This document shows, one piece after another, positions 1 to 7,763 of a stretch of DNA of 23,220 nt. A model generated the notes under the pieces. It was not told the DNA's origin. It saw only the letters and a list, made by a program, of their open reading frames with translations, and searched no databases. Source of the stretch: a virus; the IMG/VR virus record IMGVR_UViG_3300037963_002004, positions 809 to 24,028 of that record. One strand, given 5' to 3'. The position numbers and the translations under genes were made by a program. Numbering within the stretch: the stretch's first letter is position 1; each line of letters begins with the position of its first letter.

Positions 1-690
1 GTTTACGGGGAGCTGCGTAAACGACTCGGGCAGTGTCGTTTTGAGTTTGATGTGGCGACCCCTGCACAAGCTGTTAAGGCTTTGTGCGTCAACTTCCCAG
101 GACTAGACAAGTGGCTTATTGATAGCGAGCAAGACGGTGTGGGTTATAGGGTCAAGATCGGCAAAGAGGATGTGACACCTGCGTGCTCTGATTTGCTGGC
201 AATGCCCTGGAGTGAACGAGAGGTATTCAGCATCACGCCTGTTGTGGCTGGTGCTGGTAGTGGTGTTGGCAGAATCTTTGCAGGTGTTGCGTTAATTGCT
301 GTTGCGATTGCTGTTCCAGGAGCTGGCCTAGCTGGAACCAGTCTTTTGGCATCTGTTGGTGGTGCCGCTACCTTTGGCGCTGGTCTTGCGGCTGCAGCTG
401 GCACGATTGGCATCGGCTTGGTTCTCACTGGTGCTGCTGAGCTGATTTCACCAATAAATGAGCCTGGTTTAGAGGCAAGCAAAGAGGCCGCAAAACTCCA
501 AAACATGAGCTTTAGTGGCGTTGTGAATACCTCTCGCCAAGGACTTCCTGTTCCCATAGCCTATGGACGTGTCTTTGTTGGATCGGCAGTGATCAGCAGC
601 GGCTTTGACGTAGATCACACGCCAAGTGAGCCGGTTGCAGAGGAAAATCAAAATCCATTCATCACATTCCTCAAAGCCAAAGGAAGTTAA
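1..690 (+). CDS. Tail assembly protein I-like (lambda gpI family), 5' end outside window
   Basis: Reading frame 1 is open from the first base. The first in-window residues (VYGELRKRLG, then FEFDVATPAQAVKAL) correspond to the N-terminal region of lambda gpI (CLYGDLQRFG...AEAIRAL). The GTG at 52 is therefore internal and the true start lies to the left of the window. A ubiquitin-like N-terminal part is followed by a long Ala/Gly-rich hydrophobic stretch (about residues 83-150 of the visible part), then GLPVPIAYGRVFVGS, typical of the family. In lambda-like phages this protein helps assemble the tail tip that J then completes. Its stop codon shares one base with the start of the J gene (TAATG), indicating translational coupling. 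Family call is by recognition. Confidence 0.88.
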   Translation, partial: VYGELRKRLGQCRFEFDVATPAQAVKALCVNFPGLDKWLIDSEQDGVGYRVKIGKEDVTPACSDLLAMPWSEREVFSITPVVAGAGSGVGRIFAGVALIAVAIAVPGAGLAGTSLLASVGGAATFGAGLAAAAGTIGIGLVLTGAAELISPINEPGLEASKEAAKLQNMSFSGVVNTSRQGLPVPIAYGRVFVGSAVISSGFDVDHTPSEPVAEENQNPFITFLKAKGS

Positions 691-3600
691 TGGAAAACAA
701 AACTTTTATTCGTGGCGCTGGTGGCGGTGGTTGTTTCACTGGGGACACTCTTGTGTCTATTCCAGGAGGGACAAAGGAAATCCAAGAAATTGGTGTCGGT
801 GATGTTGTTTGCAGTTTTGACGACAAAGGCCAAATCAACCAAGCAAAAGTCCTCAAGGTTCACGCTCATGAAAATGAGCGCGTTATCAAATACAACCTTT
901 GGGGAGGTCAATCGTTACATGCCACGCCAAATCACTGGGTCCTGAATCAATTCAATGCTTTTGTTGAAATTGATATGCTTGGCTCTGATGATTGTTTGGT
1001 TGACGAGTCTAATCAACTGTTGCCAATCGTTAGCCGTGAAGAGCTTGGGCTGCGTACGGTTTACAACTTAACCGTTGAGGGTCACCACACCTTCATTGCA
1101 AACGGCATTCGTGTTCATAACGCTGGCTTAGGCTTAAAAGTTGCTGGTTCAGGCGGCGGTGGCGGCAAAGGCGGTGGCCGCTCATCTCGTACACCGATCG
1201 AGGCAGATGACAGCCTTCAATCAGAACAGTTTGCAAATGTTCTCGACTTGCTTTGTGAGGGCGAGATTGAGGGACTTGATGATGGCGGCAGGAGCATATT
1301 TCTGGACGACACTCCTGTTCAAAATGCTGACGGTAGTTTTAATTTCCAGAATTTTGCGATTGTCGTTAGAAATGGCACCCAAGGCCAGTCATATATTCCT
1401 GCGCCGGTGGGCGCTGGCAACATTGAGTCAGAGCAAAATGTCGGGGTAAAGGTTGAAAACGGAACACCAATAACACGTCAAATTACTGACACTGATGTCG
1501 ATCGTGCAAGGGTAACTATTAACGTCCCTTCGCTGCAGAGAATTACTGATGAGGGAGATATATTAGGCCACTCTGTATCTCTGCGTATTGACATTCAGTA
1601 CAACGGGGGTGGATATAACACTTATTTGTCTGACACGATTAGCGGCAAATGCAGTAGCTTGTACCAAAGGGATTACATCATTAAATTCGATGGCGCATTC
1701 CCTGTAGATATTCGCGTCATCAGGACAAGCGCAAACGAGACCAGCAGCAAGAAATCTAGCGACATTTTTTGGAGTGCATACACAGAGATACAAGACGAGA
1801 AGCTGCGCTATCCGAACAGCGCATTGATGGGAATGCGCTTCAGCGCAAAACAATTCAGCAGTGTGCCCACACGCAAATATCTGATTCGCGGGATGAAGGT
1901 AAAAATCCCAAGCAATGCGACTGTAGATACAACAACACATCTCGGTAGGATCACCTATTCAGGAACTTGGGATGGCACCTTTCAGGCTGCGACTTGGACT
2001 AATGACCCTGCGTGGTGTTTGTACGATTTGCTAATTGATCAGCGTCGTTATGGGGTTGGTGTAGACGAGAGCACGCTCGACAAGTTTGACTTTTTCTCTG
2101 TTTCTCAATATTGCAACGCCTTGGTTGACGACGGCAAAGGTGGGCAAGAGCCAAGATTCAGCCTCAACATCCTGATCAACAGCAGAGACGAAGTTTTTAA
2201 CGTCATTCAACAGTTGACAAGTGTCTTCCGTGGCATTGCCTACTACGGAGCAGGATCGCTTGTTCTCAGGCAAGACAAGCCAACTGATGCCCAGTATCTT
2301 CTTGGCCCTGCAAACGTAATTGATGGTGTGTTTGCTTATTCAGGTACGGCAGAAAAGACAAGGCACACCTGCGCGACTGTTGGCTGGCAAAGTTATGAGA
2401 ACTTTGGCGAAGTTGAATACGAATATATTGAAGACGCTGATGCAGTAGCCAAGTACGGCATCATTAACAAAGACATCCGTGCTCTGGGTTGTTACTCACA
2501 AGGTCAAGCGCACAGGCTCGGCAAGTGGACGTTGTTGAGCGAGAAAAATCTTACCGAAACTTGTTCTTTTGCTGTTGCGATTGATAGTGGGATTGTGCTC
2601 ACTCCCGGCACGGTAGTGGACATTGCTGATCCCTTGCGTGCTGGTACAAGGCGCAGTGGTCGTGTTAGTTCTGCAACCACAACTGTAATCACGGTTGATA
2701 GTGACACCGATCTGTCAGTAAATTTATCTAATTCACCGACTATCTCGGTGATGATGCCGACTGGTTTGGTTGAGACAAAGACGATTAGCAGCATTTCAGG
2801 GGCTGCAATCACTGTCTCGGAAGCGTTTAGTGAGGCACCGAACGCTGCTGCCGTCTGGTTGATTCAGACCAGTGATATTCAGTCACAGCAGTTTCGTGTT
2901 GTTTCTGTTGCTGAGAACAATGACGGCACTATCGGTGTCACTGCCCTTGCTTACAACGAGTCGATCTATAACGCCGTTGAACAAGATGTTGAGCTTACTG
3001 CCCGAGACATCACAAACCTGTCAGGCGTCCCCGAAGCGCCAGAGGGTCTAAGCGGCACTGAGTTCCTTTATCAAGAGGGCCAAACAGTACACACTGGCTT
3101 TGACCTGAGCTGGAGCCATAAACGTCTCAACGTCAACGAATTTGAAGTCAAGTACAGAATTGATGATGACAACTTTGAACAAGTAACAACCGGCGCGCCA
3201 TCAATTACTTTGCGTGCTTTGCGGGCAGGCGAGCTAGAAGTTCAAATCCTTGCCAAGAACTATCTTGGCAAGCAAAGCTCAACTGCAACAGCAACTTTTA
3301 CGCTTGTCGGAAAGACAGCAGTGCCTGGTGATGTTCAGAATCTGTCGGTTGAACCCATCAGCGCCAACAGTGCTCGCCTGCGGTGGGATCAAACTGTTGA
3401 CCTTGACGTGAAAGTGAACGGCCTTGTTCACATAAAGCACAGCAACCTGACGAACGGCTCTGCAACTTGGCCTAACTCTGTTGATCTGATTGCTGCTGTT
3501 GCAGGCAACTCAACTGAAGCAATTATCCCGCTGGTTGAAGGTGAGGTCCTGGTCAAGTTTGAGGACGACTTAGGCAACAAGAGTACGAACGCTACCAGCG

Positions 3601-4442
3601 TCATCATGCAGTTCCCAGACACTCTGGGGCGGCTTGCGGTCCAAACCCGCAGAGAGGATCTCGACAGCCCGCCTTTCCAAGGCACTAAGACCGACTGTTT
3701 CTACGACGAGGGCTTAGACGCGTTGATTATTGACGGTGACGAAGAGTTAGATAACCAAACGGATTTTGACAACATTAGTTCTTTTGACACGCTTGGCGAC
3801 ATCTTGACTTCTGCGGAATACCAGTTTGTAAATGCTCTTGATCTTGGCGCACGATTCTCGCTGGATATTCAGCGCCGATTCGTTACTAGAGCCTTCTTCC
3901 CGAATGACCTTATTGATTCCCGCACAGCAAACGTTGACACTTGGAACGATTTTGATGGCACCGATGCTGACGCAGTCAACGCCAAGCTCTATTTCAGAAG
4001 CACCAACGACGATCCGTCAGGCTCACCGACCTACGGCGCATGGCAGGAGTTCATTTCTGGAACATTTGAAGCCAGGGCTTTTCAATTCAAGGCAGAGCTG
4101 AACAGCTCCGATGTTGCGCAGAACATCTTGATTGACGAGCTGGGCTACCAAGCAACGTTCCAGCGGCGTCAAGAAAACAGCAATGGCGACATTGCTTCAG
4201 GAACAAGTACAAAAGCTGTGACGTTCGACAAAGCGTTTTTTACAGGTACTGCATCGCTGGGCGGGACAAACGCTTATCTGCCAAGCGTTGCTGTCACCGT
4301 GATGAACCTAGGAGCTGGCGAGCGGGTCAACGTCAGCAGCGTCTCGTCCACGGGTTTTAGCATTGACGTGCTGGATTCAGGCGGCAGCAACGTCAATCGC
4401 AACTTCACCTACCAAGCTGTGGGCTATGGCAAGGCGGTTTAA
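690..4442 (+). CDS. Tip attachment protein J (host specificity protein) with embedded Hint domain
   Basis: A 1250-residue protein. After a 14-residue Gly-rich leader and a Hint domain (residues 15-144), the rest follows lambda gpJ: Gly-rich start, then ...LCEGEIEGL, the WSAYTEI and YPNSALMG segments, the LIRGMKVKIPSN motif, GTWDGTF, WCLYDLL, RRYGVG, and YGIINKDIRALGCYSQGQAHRLGKW. Two fibronectin-III-like segments follow at about residues 778-880 and 880-970, then a beta-rich C-terminal region likely involved in receptor recognition. The protein forms the distal tail tip and in lambda binds the host outer-membrane receptor. The start overlaps the stop of the tail assembly protein gene. The unusual point is the Hint domain in the Gly-rich N-terminus, which lambda J lacks; the mature protein may be cleaved or spliced there. 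Confidence 0.93.
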   Translation: MENKTFIRGAGGGGCFTGDTLVSIPGGTKEIQEIGVGDVVCSFDDKGQINQAKVLKVHAHENERVIKYNLWGGQSLHATPNHWVLNQFNAFVEIDMLGSDDCLVDESNQLLPIVSREELGLRTVYNLTVEGHHTFIANGIRVHNAGLGLKVAGSGGGGGKGGGRSSRTPIEADDSLQSEQFANVLDLLCEGEIEGLDDGGRSIFLDDTPVQNADGSFNFQNFAIVVRNGTQGQSYIPAPVGAGNIESEQNVGVKVENGTPITRQITDTDVDRARVTINVPSLQRITDEGDILGHSVSLRIDIQYNGGGYNTYLSDTISGKCSSLYQRDYIIKFDGAFPVDIRVIRTSANETSSKKSSDIFWSAYTEIQDEKLRYPNSALMGMRFSAKQFSSVPTRKYLIRGMKVKIPSNATVDTTTHLGRITYSGTWDGTFQAATWTNDPAWCLYDLLIDQRRYGVGVDESTLDKFDFFSVSQYCNALVDDGKGGQEPRFSLNILINSRDEVFNVIQQLTSVFRGIAYYGAGSLVLRQDKPTDAQYLLGPANVIDGVFAYSGTAEKTRHTCATVGWQSYENFGEVEYEYIEDADAVAKYGIINKDIRALGCYSQGQAHRLGKWTLLSEKNLTETCSFAVAIDSGIVLTPGTVVDIADPLRAGTRRSGRVSSATTTVITVDSDTDLSVNLSNSPTISVMMPTGLVETKTISSISGAAITVSEAFSEAPNAAAVWLIQTSDIQSQQFRVVSVAENNDGTIGVTALAYNESIYNAVEQDVELTARDITNLSGVPEAPEGLSGTEFLYQEGQTVHTGFDLSWSHKRLNVNEFEVKYRIDDDNFEQVTTGAPSITLRALRAGELEVQILAKNYLGKQSSTATATFTLVGKTAVPGDVQNLSVEPISANSARLRWDQTVDLDVKVNGLVHIKHSNLTNGSATWPNSVDLIAAVAGNSTEAIIPLVEGEVLVKFEDDLGNKSTNATSVIMQFPDTLGRLAVQTRREDLDSPPFQGTKTDCFYDEGLDALIIDGDEELDNQTDFDNISSFDTLGDILTSAEYQFVNALDLGARFSLDIQRRFVTRAFFPNDLIDSRTANVDTWNDFDGTDADAVNAKLYFRSTNDDPSGSPTYGAWQEFISGTFEARAFQFKAELNSSDVAQNILIDELGYQATFQRRQENSNGDIASGTSTKAVTFDKAFFTGTASLGGTNAYLPSVAVTVMNLGAGERVNVSSVSSTGFSIDVLDSGGSNVNRNFTYQAVGYGKAV
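732..1121 (+). other. Hint / bacterial intein-like domain inside the J gene
   Basis: Encodes residues 15-144 of the J protein (130 residues). It begins with Cys15 in the block A signature CFTGDTLVSIPGGTKEIQEI. Block B is visible as HATPNHWV (conserved T..H), and the domain ends with a block F/G-like YNLTVEGHHTF...GIRVHN. The last two residues are His-Asn, as in inteins, but the next residue is Ala rather than Cys, Ser or Thr. That pattern matches A-type bacterial intein-like domains. There is no room for a homing endonuclease. Both flanks are poly-Gly (GAGGGG before, AGSGGGGGKGGG after). Confidence 0.88.
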
Positions 4443-4476
4443 CATACAAGCAATGTTGTCCAAAACAGGCTGAGGC

Positions 4477-6141
4477 ATGGCTACTCACGATTATGTGATT
4501 GCTAATGGAACGGGAGCTGCGGTCCGTTCTGACTTGAATAACGCCCTTGCGGCAATCGTCAGCAACAACAGCGGCAGTTCTGAGCCTGGGACGACCTACG
4601 CATATCAATGGTGGGCAGACACTAATGCCAACGTCCTGAAGATTAGGAACAGCGCCAACAACGCATGGATCACGCTGCGTGAGCTTGACGGCACGATGCT
4701 GATTGAGGACGGATCAGCCTCAGGGCCTGGCCTGAGTTTTTTATCAGACACCAACACTGGTTTCTTCAGCGGCGGTGCTGACAAGCTTGGTTTTACTGCT
4801 GGCGGTGTTGAGCGCCTTGAGATTGGCAGCTCTGAGGTTGTATTTAATGACCCCAGTAATGATGTTGACTTCCGCGTGGAGTCAAACGGCCAAACTCACA
4901 TGCTGTTTGTTGACGGTGGGAATGATTCGATTGGCGTAGGAATTTCAAATCCTGGTGATTATCACGCTAGCGCCAATGCAATAGTGTCCTCGGGTGGTAT
5001 TACCCTGGCCAATACAACAATGGGTTCTATCTTCTTTGCTGATAGTGCCACAGGAACTGGTGAATATGTTGGGCAGTTGAATTATGAGCATAGCACTAAT
5101 TCTATGCAGTTTATTACTAACAACTCGGAGAGGATACGAATCGACAGTTCGGGGCGTGTGGGTATTGCAAATAATACGCCGGGCAGTTTTGACGGTGGTG
5201 CTGATGATTTAGTTGTTGGATCTGGGTCAGGAGATAGCGGAATTACTGTCTATTCCGGCACTTCTAATTTGAGCAATCTTTACTTTGCTGATGGCACTTC
5301 TGGAACCGCACAATATATGGGCGGAATGAATTACAACCATTCAAATAATGCTCTGGCCTTTTTCACCAATGGTGGAAATACGCGGATGAGCATCGACAGC
5401 TCGGGCAACGTTGGTATCGGTACCACGTCGATGGGCGCTCCGTTGTCTTTTGCAGATAGCTCAGCTCTTAAGATTCAATTTAATGGAGACGTGGCTAATT
5501 TTTACGGCATTTCCAAACTTGCCGGTGGCGGTAGCTTAGGCGATGGTGAGTTTAAATTCACTTCAGGAAACACAGGCGCTGGCGGTTTCACGTTTAGCTC
5601 TGGAGGTACTGAGCGGCTGCGAATAGGAAACAATGGCCACCAATACGCTGATTGCCGCGATACATCTCTGGCTAGTTTGACTCTTAGGAAAGGCGTTAGC
5701 GGAGCCGACAGTATTGATTACATGCAATGCCGTAGCAGCTCTAACTCTGCATTGATGGTCGTCAAAGGTGATGGTGATCTTGAGAACGCTAATAACAGCT
5801 ACGGATCAATCTCTGACGTAAAGCTAAAAGAAAACATCGTTGACGCCTCGTCTCAATGGGATGACATCAAAGCGATTCGAGTTCGCAACTACAACTACAA
5901 AGAGGAGACTGGGCTCAATACTCATAGACAGCTAGGGGTTATTGCTCAGGAGATTGAGACTGTATCTTCTGGTCTTGTTAGCGAATCGCCTGATCGTGAT
6001 GACGACGGCAGCAATCTCGGTACTGTCACTAAAAGCGTTAAATACTCAGTGCTTTACATGAAAGCCGTCAAGGCTCTGCAAGAGGCCATGGATCGTATTG
6101 AAACGCTAGAGGCCAAAGTTGCAGCCCTTGAGGCTGGCTAA
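4477..6141 (+). CDS. Tail fibre with C-terminal S74 intramolecular chaperone
   Basis: A 554-residue fibre protein. The N-terminus (MATHDYVIANGTGAAVRSDLN) resembles marine phage fibre adaptors. The middle is beta-rich with at least two diverged copies of a roughly 66-residue unit (about residues 173-238 and 254-320), each with an FFAD/YFAD segment, an N(Y)xHS segment and an IDSSGxVGI end. The C-terminus holds a peptidase S74 (endosialidase-type chaperone) domain from Ser446: SDVKLKENI, then YNYKEE, LGVIAQEIE, and a coiled-coil tail (LQEAMDRIETLEAKVAALE). Known S74 domains drive trimerisation and cut themselves off at the Ser-Asp junction; here that would leave residues 1-445 in the virion. It sits just after J, as side-fibre genes do in lambda-like phages. 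Its receptor is unknown. Confidence 0.9.
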   Translation: MATHDYVIANGTGAAVRSDLNNALAAIVSNNSGSSEPGTTYAYQWWADTNANVLKIRNSANNAWITLRELDGTMLIEDGSASGPGLSFLSDTNTGFFSGGADKLGFTAGGVERLEIGSSEVVFNDPSNDVDFRVESNGQTHMLFVDGGNDSIGVGISNPGDYHASANAIVSSGGITLANTTMGSIFFADSATGTGEYVGQLNYEHSTNSMQFITNNSERIRIDSSGRVGIANNTPGSFDGGADDLVVGSGSGDSGITVYSGTSNLSNLYFADGTSGTAQYMGGMNYNHSNNALAFFTNGGNTRMSIDSSGNVGIGTTSMGAPLSFADSSALKIQFNGDVANFYGISKLAGGGSLGDGEFKFTSGNTGAGGFTFSSGGTERLRIGNNGHQYADCRDTSLASLTLRKGVSGADSIDYMQCRSSSNSALMVVKGDGDLENANNSYGSISDVKLKENIVDASSQWDDIKAIRVRNYNYKEETGLNTHRQLGVIAQEIETVSSGLVSESPDRDDDGSNLGTVTKSVKYSVLYMKAVKALQEAMDRIETLEAKVAALEAG

Positions 6142-6168
6142 GTAAACTCTCTCTGACTTCACCTCAGC

Positions 6169-6501
6169 ATGGCTAACACCTACGTTTGGAAGATCAACAA
6201 CCTTCAGCGTGATCTCTCTGATGGCTTCGCACATACGGCTCATTGGAGCGTGACTGCAATTAGCGATCAGGTTGATTCGGAGGACAATCCCTACAACTCA
6301 GGCGCATACGGCAGTGTCGGTCTCGATCGTCCTGACACCTTGGTCAGTTTTGACGATTTAACTGAGGCTGACATCGTGGCTGCTGTGCAGGCCAAGCTTG
6401 GTGGCGCTGAAAAGGTGACCGCTATTCAAGAGCAACTGGCTGCACGCATCACTGAGCAGATCAATCCGACCCAGGCATCTGGCACACCTTCTGGCTGGTG
6501 A
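6169..6501 (+). CDS. Small conserved phage protein following the tail fibre (unknown function)
   Basis: Encodes 110 residues, beginning MANTYVWKINNLQRDLSDGF followed by AHWSVTAIS. From memory this resembles short proteins common downstream of tail-fibre genes in marine cyanophages and pelagiphages, with a T-Y-x-W-x-I-N start and a H-W-x-V/Y segment. The C-terminal half has a helical segment (DIVAAVQAKLGGAEKVTAIQEQLAARITEQ). There is no signal peptide or membrane helix. Position suggests a structural or fibre-associated role, but no function is assigned. It lies 27 bp after the fibre stop and 4 bp before the next gene, in one rightward unit. No clear Shine-Dalgarno sequence is seen. Confidence 0.82.
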   Translation: MANTYVWKINNLQRDLSDGFAHTAHWSVTAISDQVDSEDNPYNSGAYGSVGLDRPDTLVSFDDLTEADIVAAVQAKLGGAEKVTAIQEQLAARITEQINPTQASGTPSGW

Positions 6502-6505
6502 TTTA

Positions 6506-6697
6506 ATGCAACGACCTGACCCGATGATCGCCTCCAAGCCTGGTGCGGAAGACGTGCAGGCAATGGCGGCTAGAACGCTGTGGCTAGAAGAGCTGTTCTT
6601 CCTTGATGGCCGCGACATGATTTCGCACCCCATGCACGGTCTTTTCACTGGCTTAGCCCTTAAATACCAGAACTTGCAGTCAACTGACGGCTACTGA
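6506..6697 (+). CDS. Small hypothetical protein, 63 residues
   Basis: Encodes MQRPDPMIASKPGAEDVQAM..., a mostly helical 63-residue protein with a hydrophobic-aromatic middle (LWLEELFFLDGRDM) and the ending YQNLQSTDGY. It starts 4 bp after the preceding gene. Its stop overlaps the start of the next small gene (TGATG), which supports it as part of a translated chain. No signal peptide or membrane helix is seen and I do not recognise the family. A minus-strand frame over the same DNA (6358-6648) is Ser/Cys-rich and less convincing. Confidence 0.72.
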   Translation: MQRPDPMIASKPGAEDVQAMAARTLWLEELFFLDGRDMISHPMHGLFTGLALKYQNLQSTDGY

Positions 6698-6822
6698 TGG
6701 CCAAGTCACTTAGCGGGCAAAATTTTGTCCCTAGCAAGCCAAAAAAGACACGTCAAGGGGATGGATCACATTCAAAACCGTCCCATGGACGAAAGAAGTA
6801 TCGTGGCCAGGGAAAACGCTAA
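6697..6822 (+). CDS. 41-residue basic protein of the cyanophage MAKSLSG...KKYRGQGK type
   Basis: A very short gene. The product begins MAKSLSGQNFVPSKPKKTRQ and ends HGRKKYRGQGKR, extremely rich in Lys and Arg and without hydrophobic stretches. From memory, near-identical patterns (FxPSKPKKTxQG ... KKYRGQG) recur as tiny genes in marine cyanophages. The start overlaps the upstream stop (TGATG) and the next gene begins 11 bp later, so it fits the operon. The composition suggests nucleic-acid binding or a packaged basic peptide, but this is inference only. Confidence 0.78.
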   Translation: MAKSLSGQNFVPSKPKKTRQGDGSHSKPSHGRKKYRGQGKR

Positions 6823-6833
6823 TTCTCTTCCAA

Positions 6834-7175
6834 ATGATCAAGCGTCTTGTTTTTGGTGCCATCGCTGGTGCTCTTGCCTTGGCCCCCCTGTCTGCACGCG
6901 CAGATTGGTACGTCAACCCTGAGCTGAATGTTGGTGTTGGTTTGGATTCTGGCGTTGGCTCCGGCATCCTTGAAGGCCATGTCGGTTACGACTTCGACAA
7001 TGGCGCTTACATTCAGGCTGGCCCTGCCGTGGTCTTCCCTGATGCTGGCGAAAAGGAAATCGAGTTCACTGGCAAGGCTGGTGTGAGCGGCGGCCCTCTT
7101 TACGGCGAGGTGTCCTTCAGCACTGGTGATGATTTTGGACTTGGCTTCAAAACTGGCGCCAAGTTCTCTTTCTGA
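6834..7175 (+). CDS. Porin-like small outer-membrane beta-barrel protein with signal peptide
   Basis: Encodes 113 residues. The N-terminus MIKRLVFGAIAGALALAPLS followed by ARA is a classic Gram-negative signal peptide with cleavage expected before DW. The mature part alternates short beta strands (LNVGVGLDSG, GHVGYDF, AYIQAGPAVVF, FTGKAGVSGG, GEVSFSTG, GLGFKTGAKFSF) and ends in Phe, the usual C-terminal signal for outer-membrane barrels. Marine cyanophages carry short predicted porins of this kind. At about 90 mature residues it would make only about 6-8 strands, or need to oligomerise. It may alter host envelope permeability or block superinfection; this is inference. An intrinsic terminator follows 33 bp downstream, so this is the end of the tail transcription unit. 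Confidence 0.78.
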   Translation: MIKRLVFGAIAGALALAPLSARADWYVNPELNVGVGLDSGVGSGILEGHVGYDFDNGAYIQAGPAVVFPDAGEKEIEFTGKAGVSGGPLYGEVSFSTGDDFGLGFKTGAKFSF

Positions 7176-7208
7176 GTTACCTTCTGGTTGGAACCTCACA
7201 CGTTTCGT

Positions 7209-7231
7209 GGCCCCTTTGTAGGGGCCTTTTT
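7209..7231 (+). terminator. Intrinsic terminator after the tail/porin unit
   Basis: A perfect 7-bp stem (GGCCCCT, loop TTGT, AGGGGCC) is followed directly by five T residues. It is the only textbook rho-independent terminator I see in the window. It closes the rightward unit that includes the tail genes and the porin-like gene and lies immediately before the next start codon at 7235. Confidence 0.9.
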
Positions 7232-7234
7232 CAT

Positions 7235-7465
7235 ATGCAAAAGGTTTACAACTTGCTGGGTGTCCTTGGCTTCACCATTTCAACATCCCTGGCTGTGATG
7301 GGTGTGATGGCCTACACGCGTGTTCCTTCAATGATGAAGCTTTATCTGAGTGAGATGAAGCTTGAACTGACGGAATCAATCCTCAAGCAGGTGCCTGTTC
7401 CTGAAATGCCTGAAATGCCAAAGCTGCCAACGGAGACAGGCCCTGCAATCACGTCACCATTTTAG
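7235..7465 (+). CDS. Small single-pass membrane protein, Pro-rich C-terminus
   Basis: Encodes 76 residues: a short N-terminus MQKVYN, one hydrophobic helix at about residues 7-27 (LLGVLGFTISTSLAVMGVMAY), an amphipathic helix (MMKLYLSEMKLELTESILKQV), and a Pro-rich tail (VPVPEMPEMPKLP). This layout matches, from memory, a short cyanophage protein family (KVYNxLGVLGF...). It starts only 3 bp after the terminator T-run with no Shine-Dalgarno site, so how it is transcribed and initiated is unclear. It ends convergently, overlapping the end of the leftward gene at 7449-7763 by 17 bp. Function unknown; inner-membrane location is inferred. Confidence 0.7.
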   Translation: MQKVYNLLGVLGFTISTSLAVMGVMAYTRVPSMMKLYLSEMKLELTESILKQVPVPEMPEMPKLPTETGPAITSPF

Positions 7466-7763
7466 TGTTGGCGGTTGGATCGTCGTCATGAGCTTCAGGC
7501 CCGAAGCCTTCAGCCTTGATTTTTGCCATATCAAGTTCTGGCGCGGGTGCCTCTTGTTTCTGCTCAAACGACGCAAGCCATTCCCGCAGTGAATCACCAG
7601 TTGGTGTTCCCTTTGGCCATTTGACCCATTTCAGGATTGCTTTCGGCTCAGTGAATGGCCTAGCAGTTTTGCCTGACATGACGGTGTAAACGACAGGCGG
7701 ACCTTCACGCCTGCGGTTACGTTCAATCCACAGCTGGCCAGCAGTAAACCGCTCTGCCTTCAT
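7449..7763 (-). CDS. Conserved hypothetical protein, 104 residues
   Basis: The longer open frame on this strand extends to 7997, but its N-terminal half is a Gly-rich shadow of the opposite gene. The ATG at 7763 gives MKAERFTAGQLWIERNRRRE, then GPPVVYTVMSGKTARPF and KWVKWPKGTPTGDSLREWLA, a normal soluble protein that I recognise loosely as a cyanophage family of unknown function. The C-terminus is acidic (GPEAHDDDPTANTKMVT). Its start codon shares CATG with the start codon of the opposite gene at 7762, so both read outward from the same 4 bp. The tail overlaps the rightward gene ending at 7465. No motif points to a function. Confidence 0.7.
   Translation of the reverse strand: MKAERFTAGQLWIERNRRREGPPVVYTVMSGKTARPFTEPKAILKWVKWPKGTPTGDSLREWLASFEQKQEAPAPELDMAKIKAEGFGPEAHDDDPTANTKMVT

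Noticed and set aside
144-557. Leftward 137-codon frame over the tail assembly gene
   Set aside because: Ala/Pro-rich mirror of the Gly/Ala-rich coding strand with no features of its own.
732-1121. Full intein with homing endonuclease
   Set aside because: The domain is only 130 residues with no LAGLIDADG or HNH insertion, and the +1 residue is Ala.
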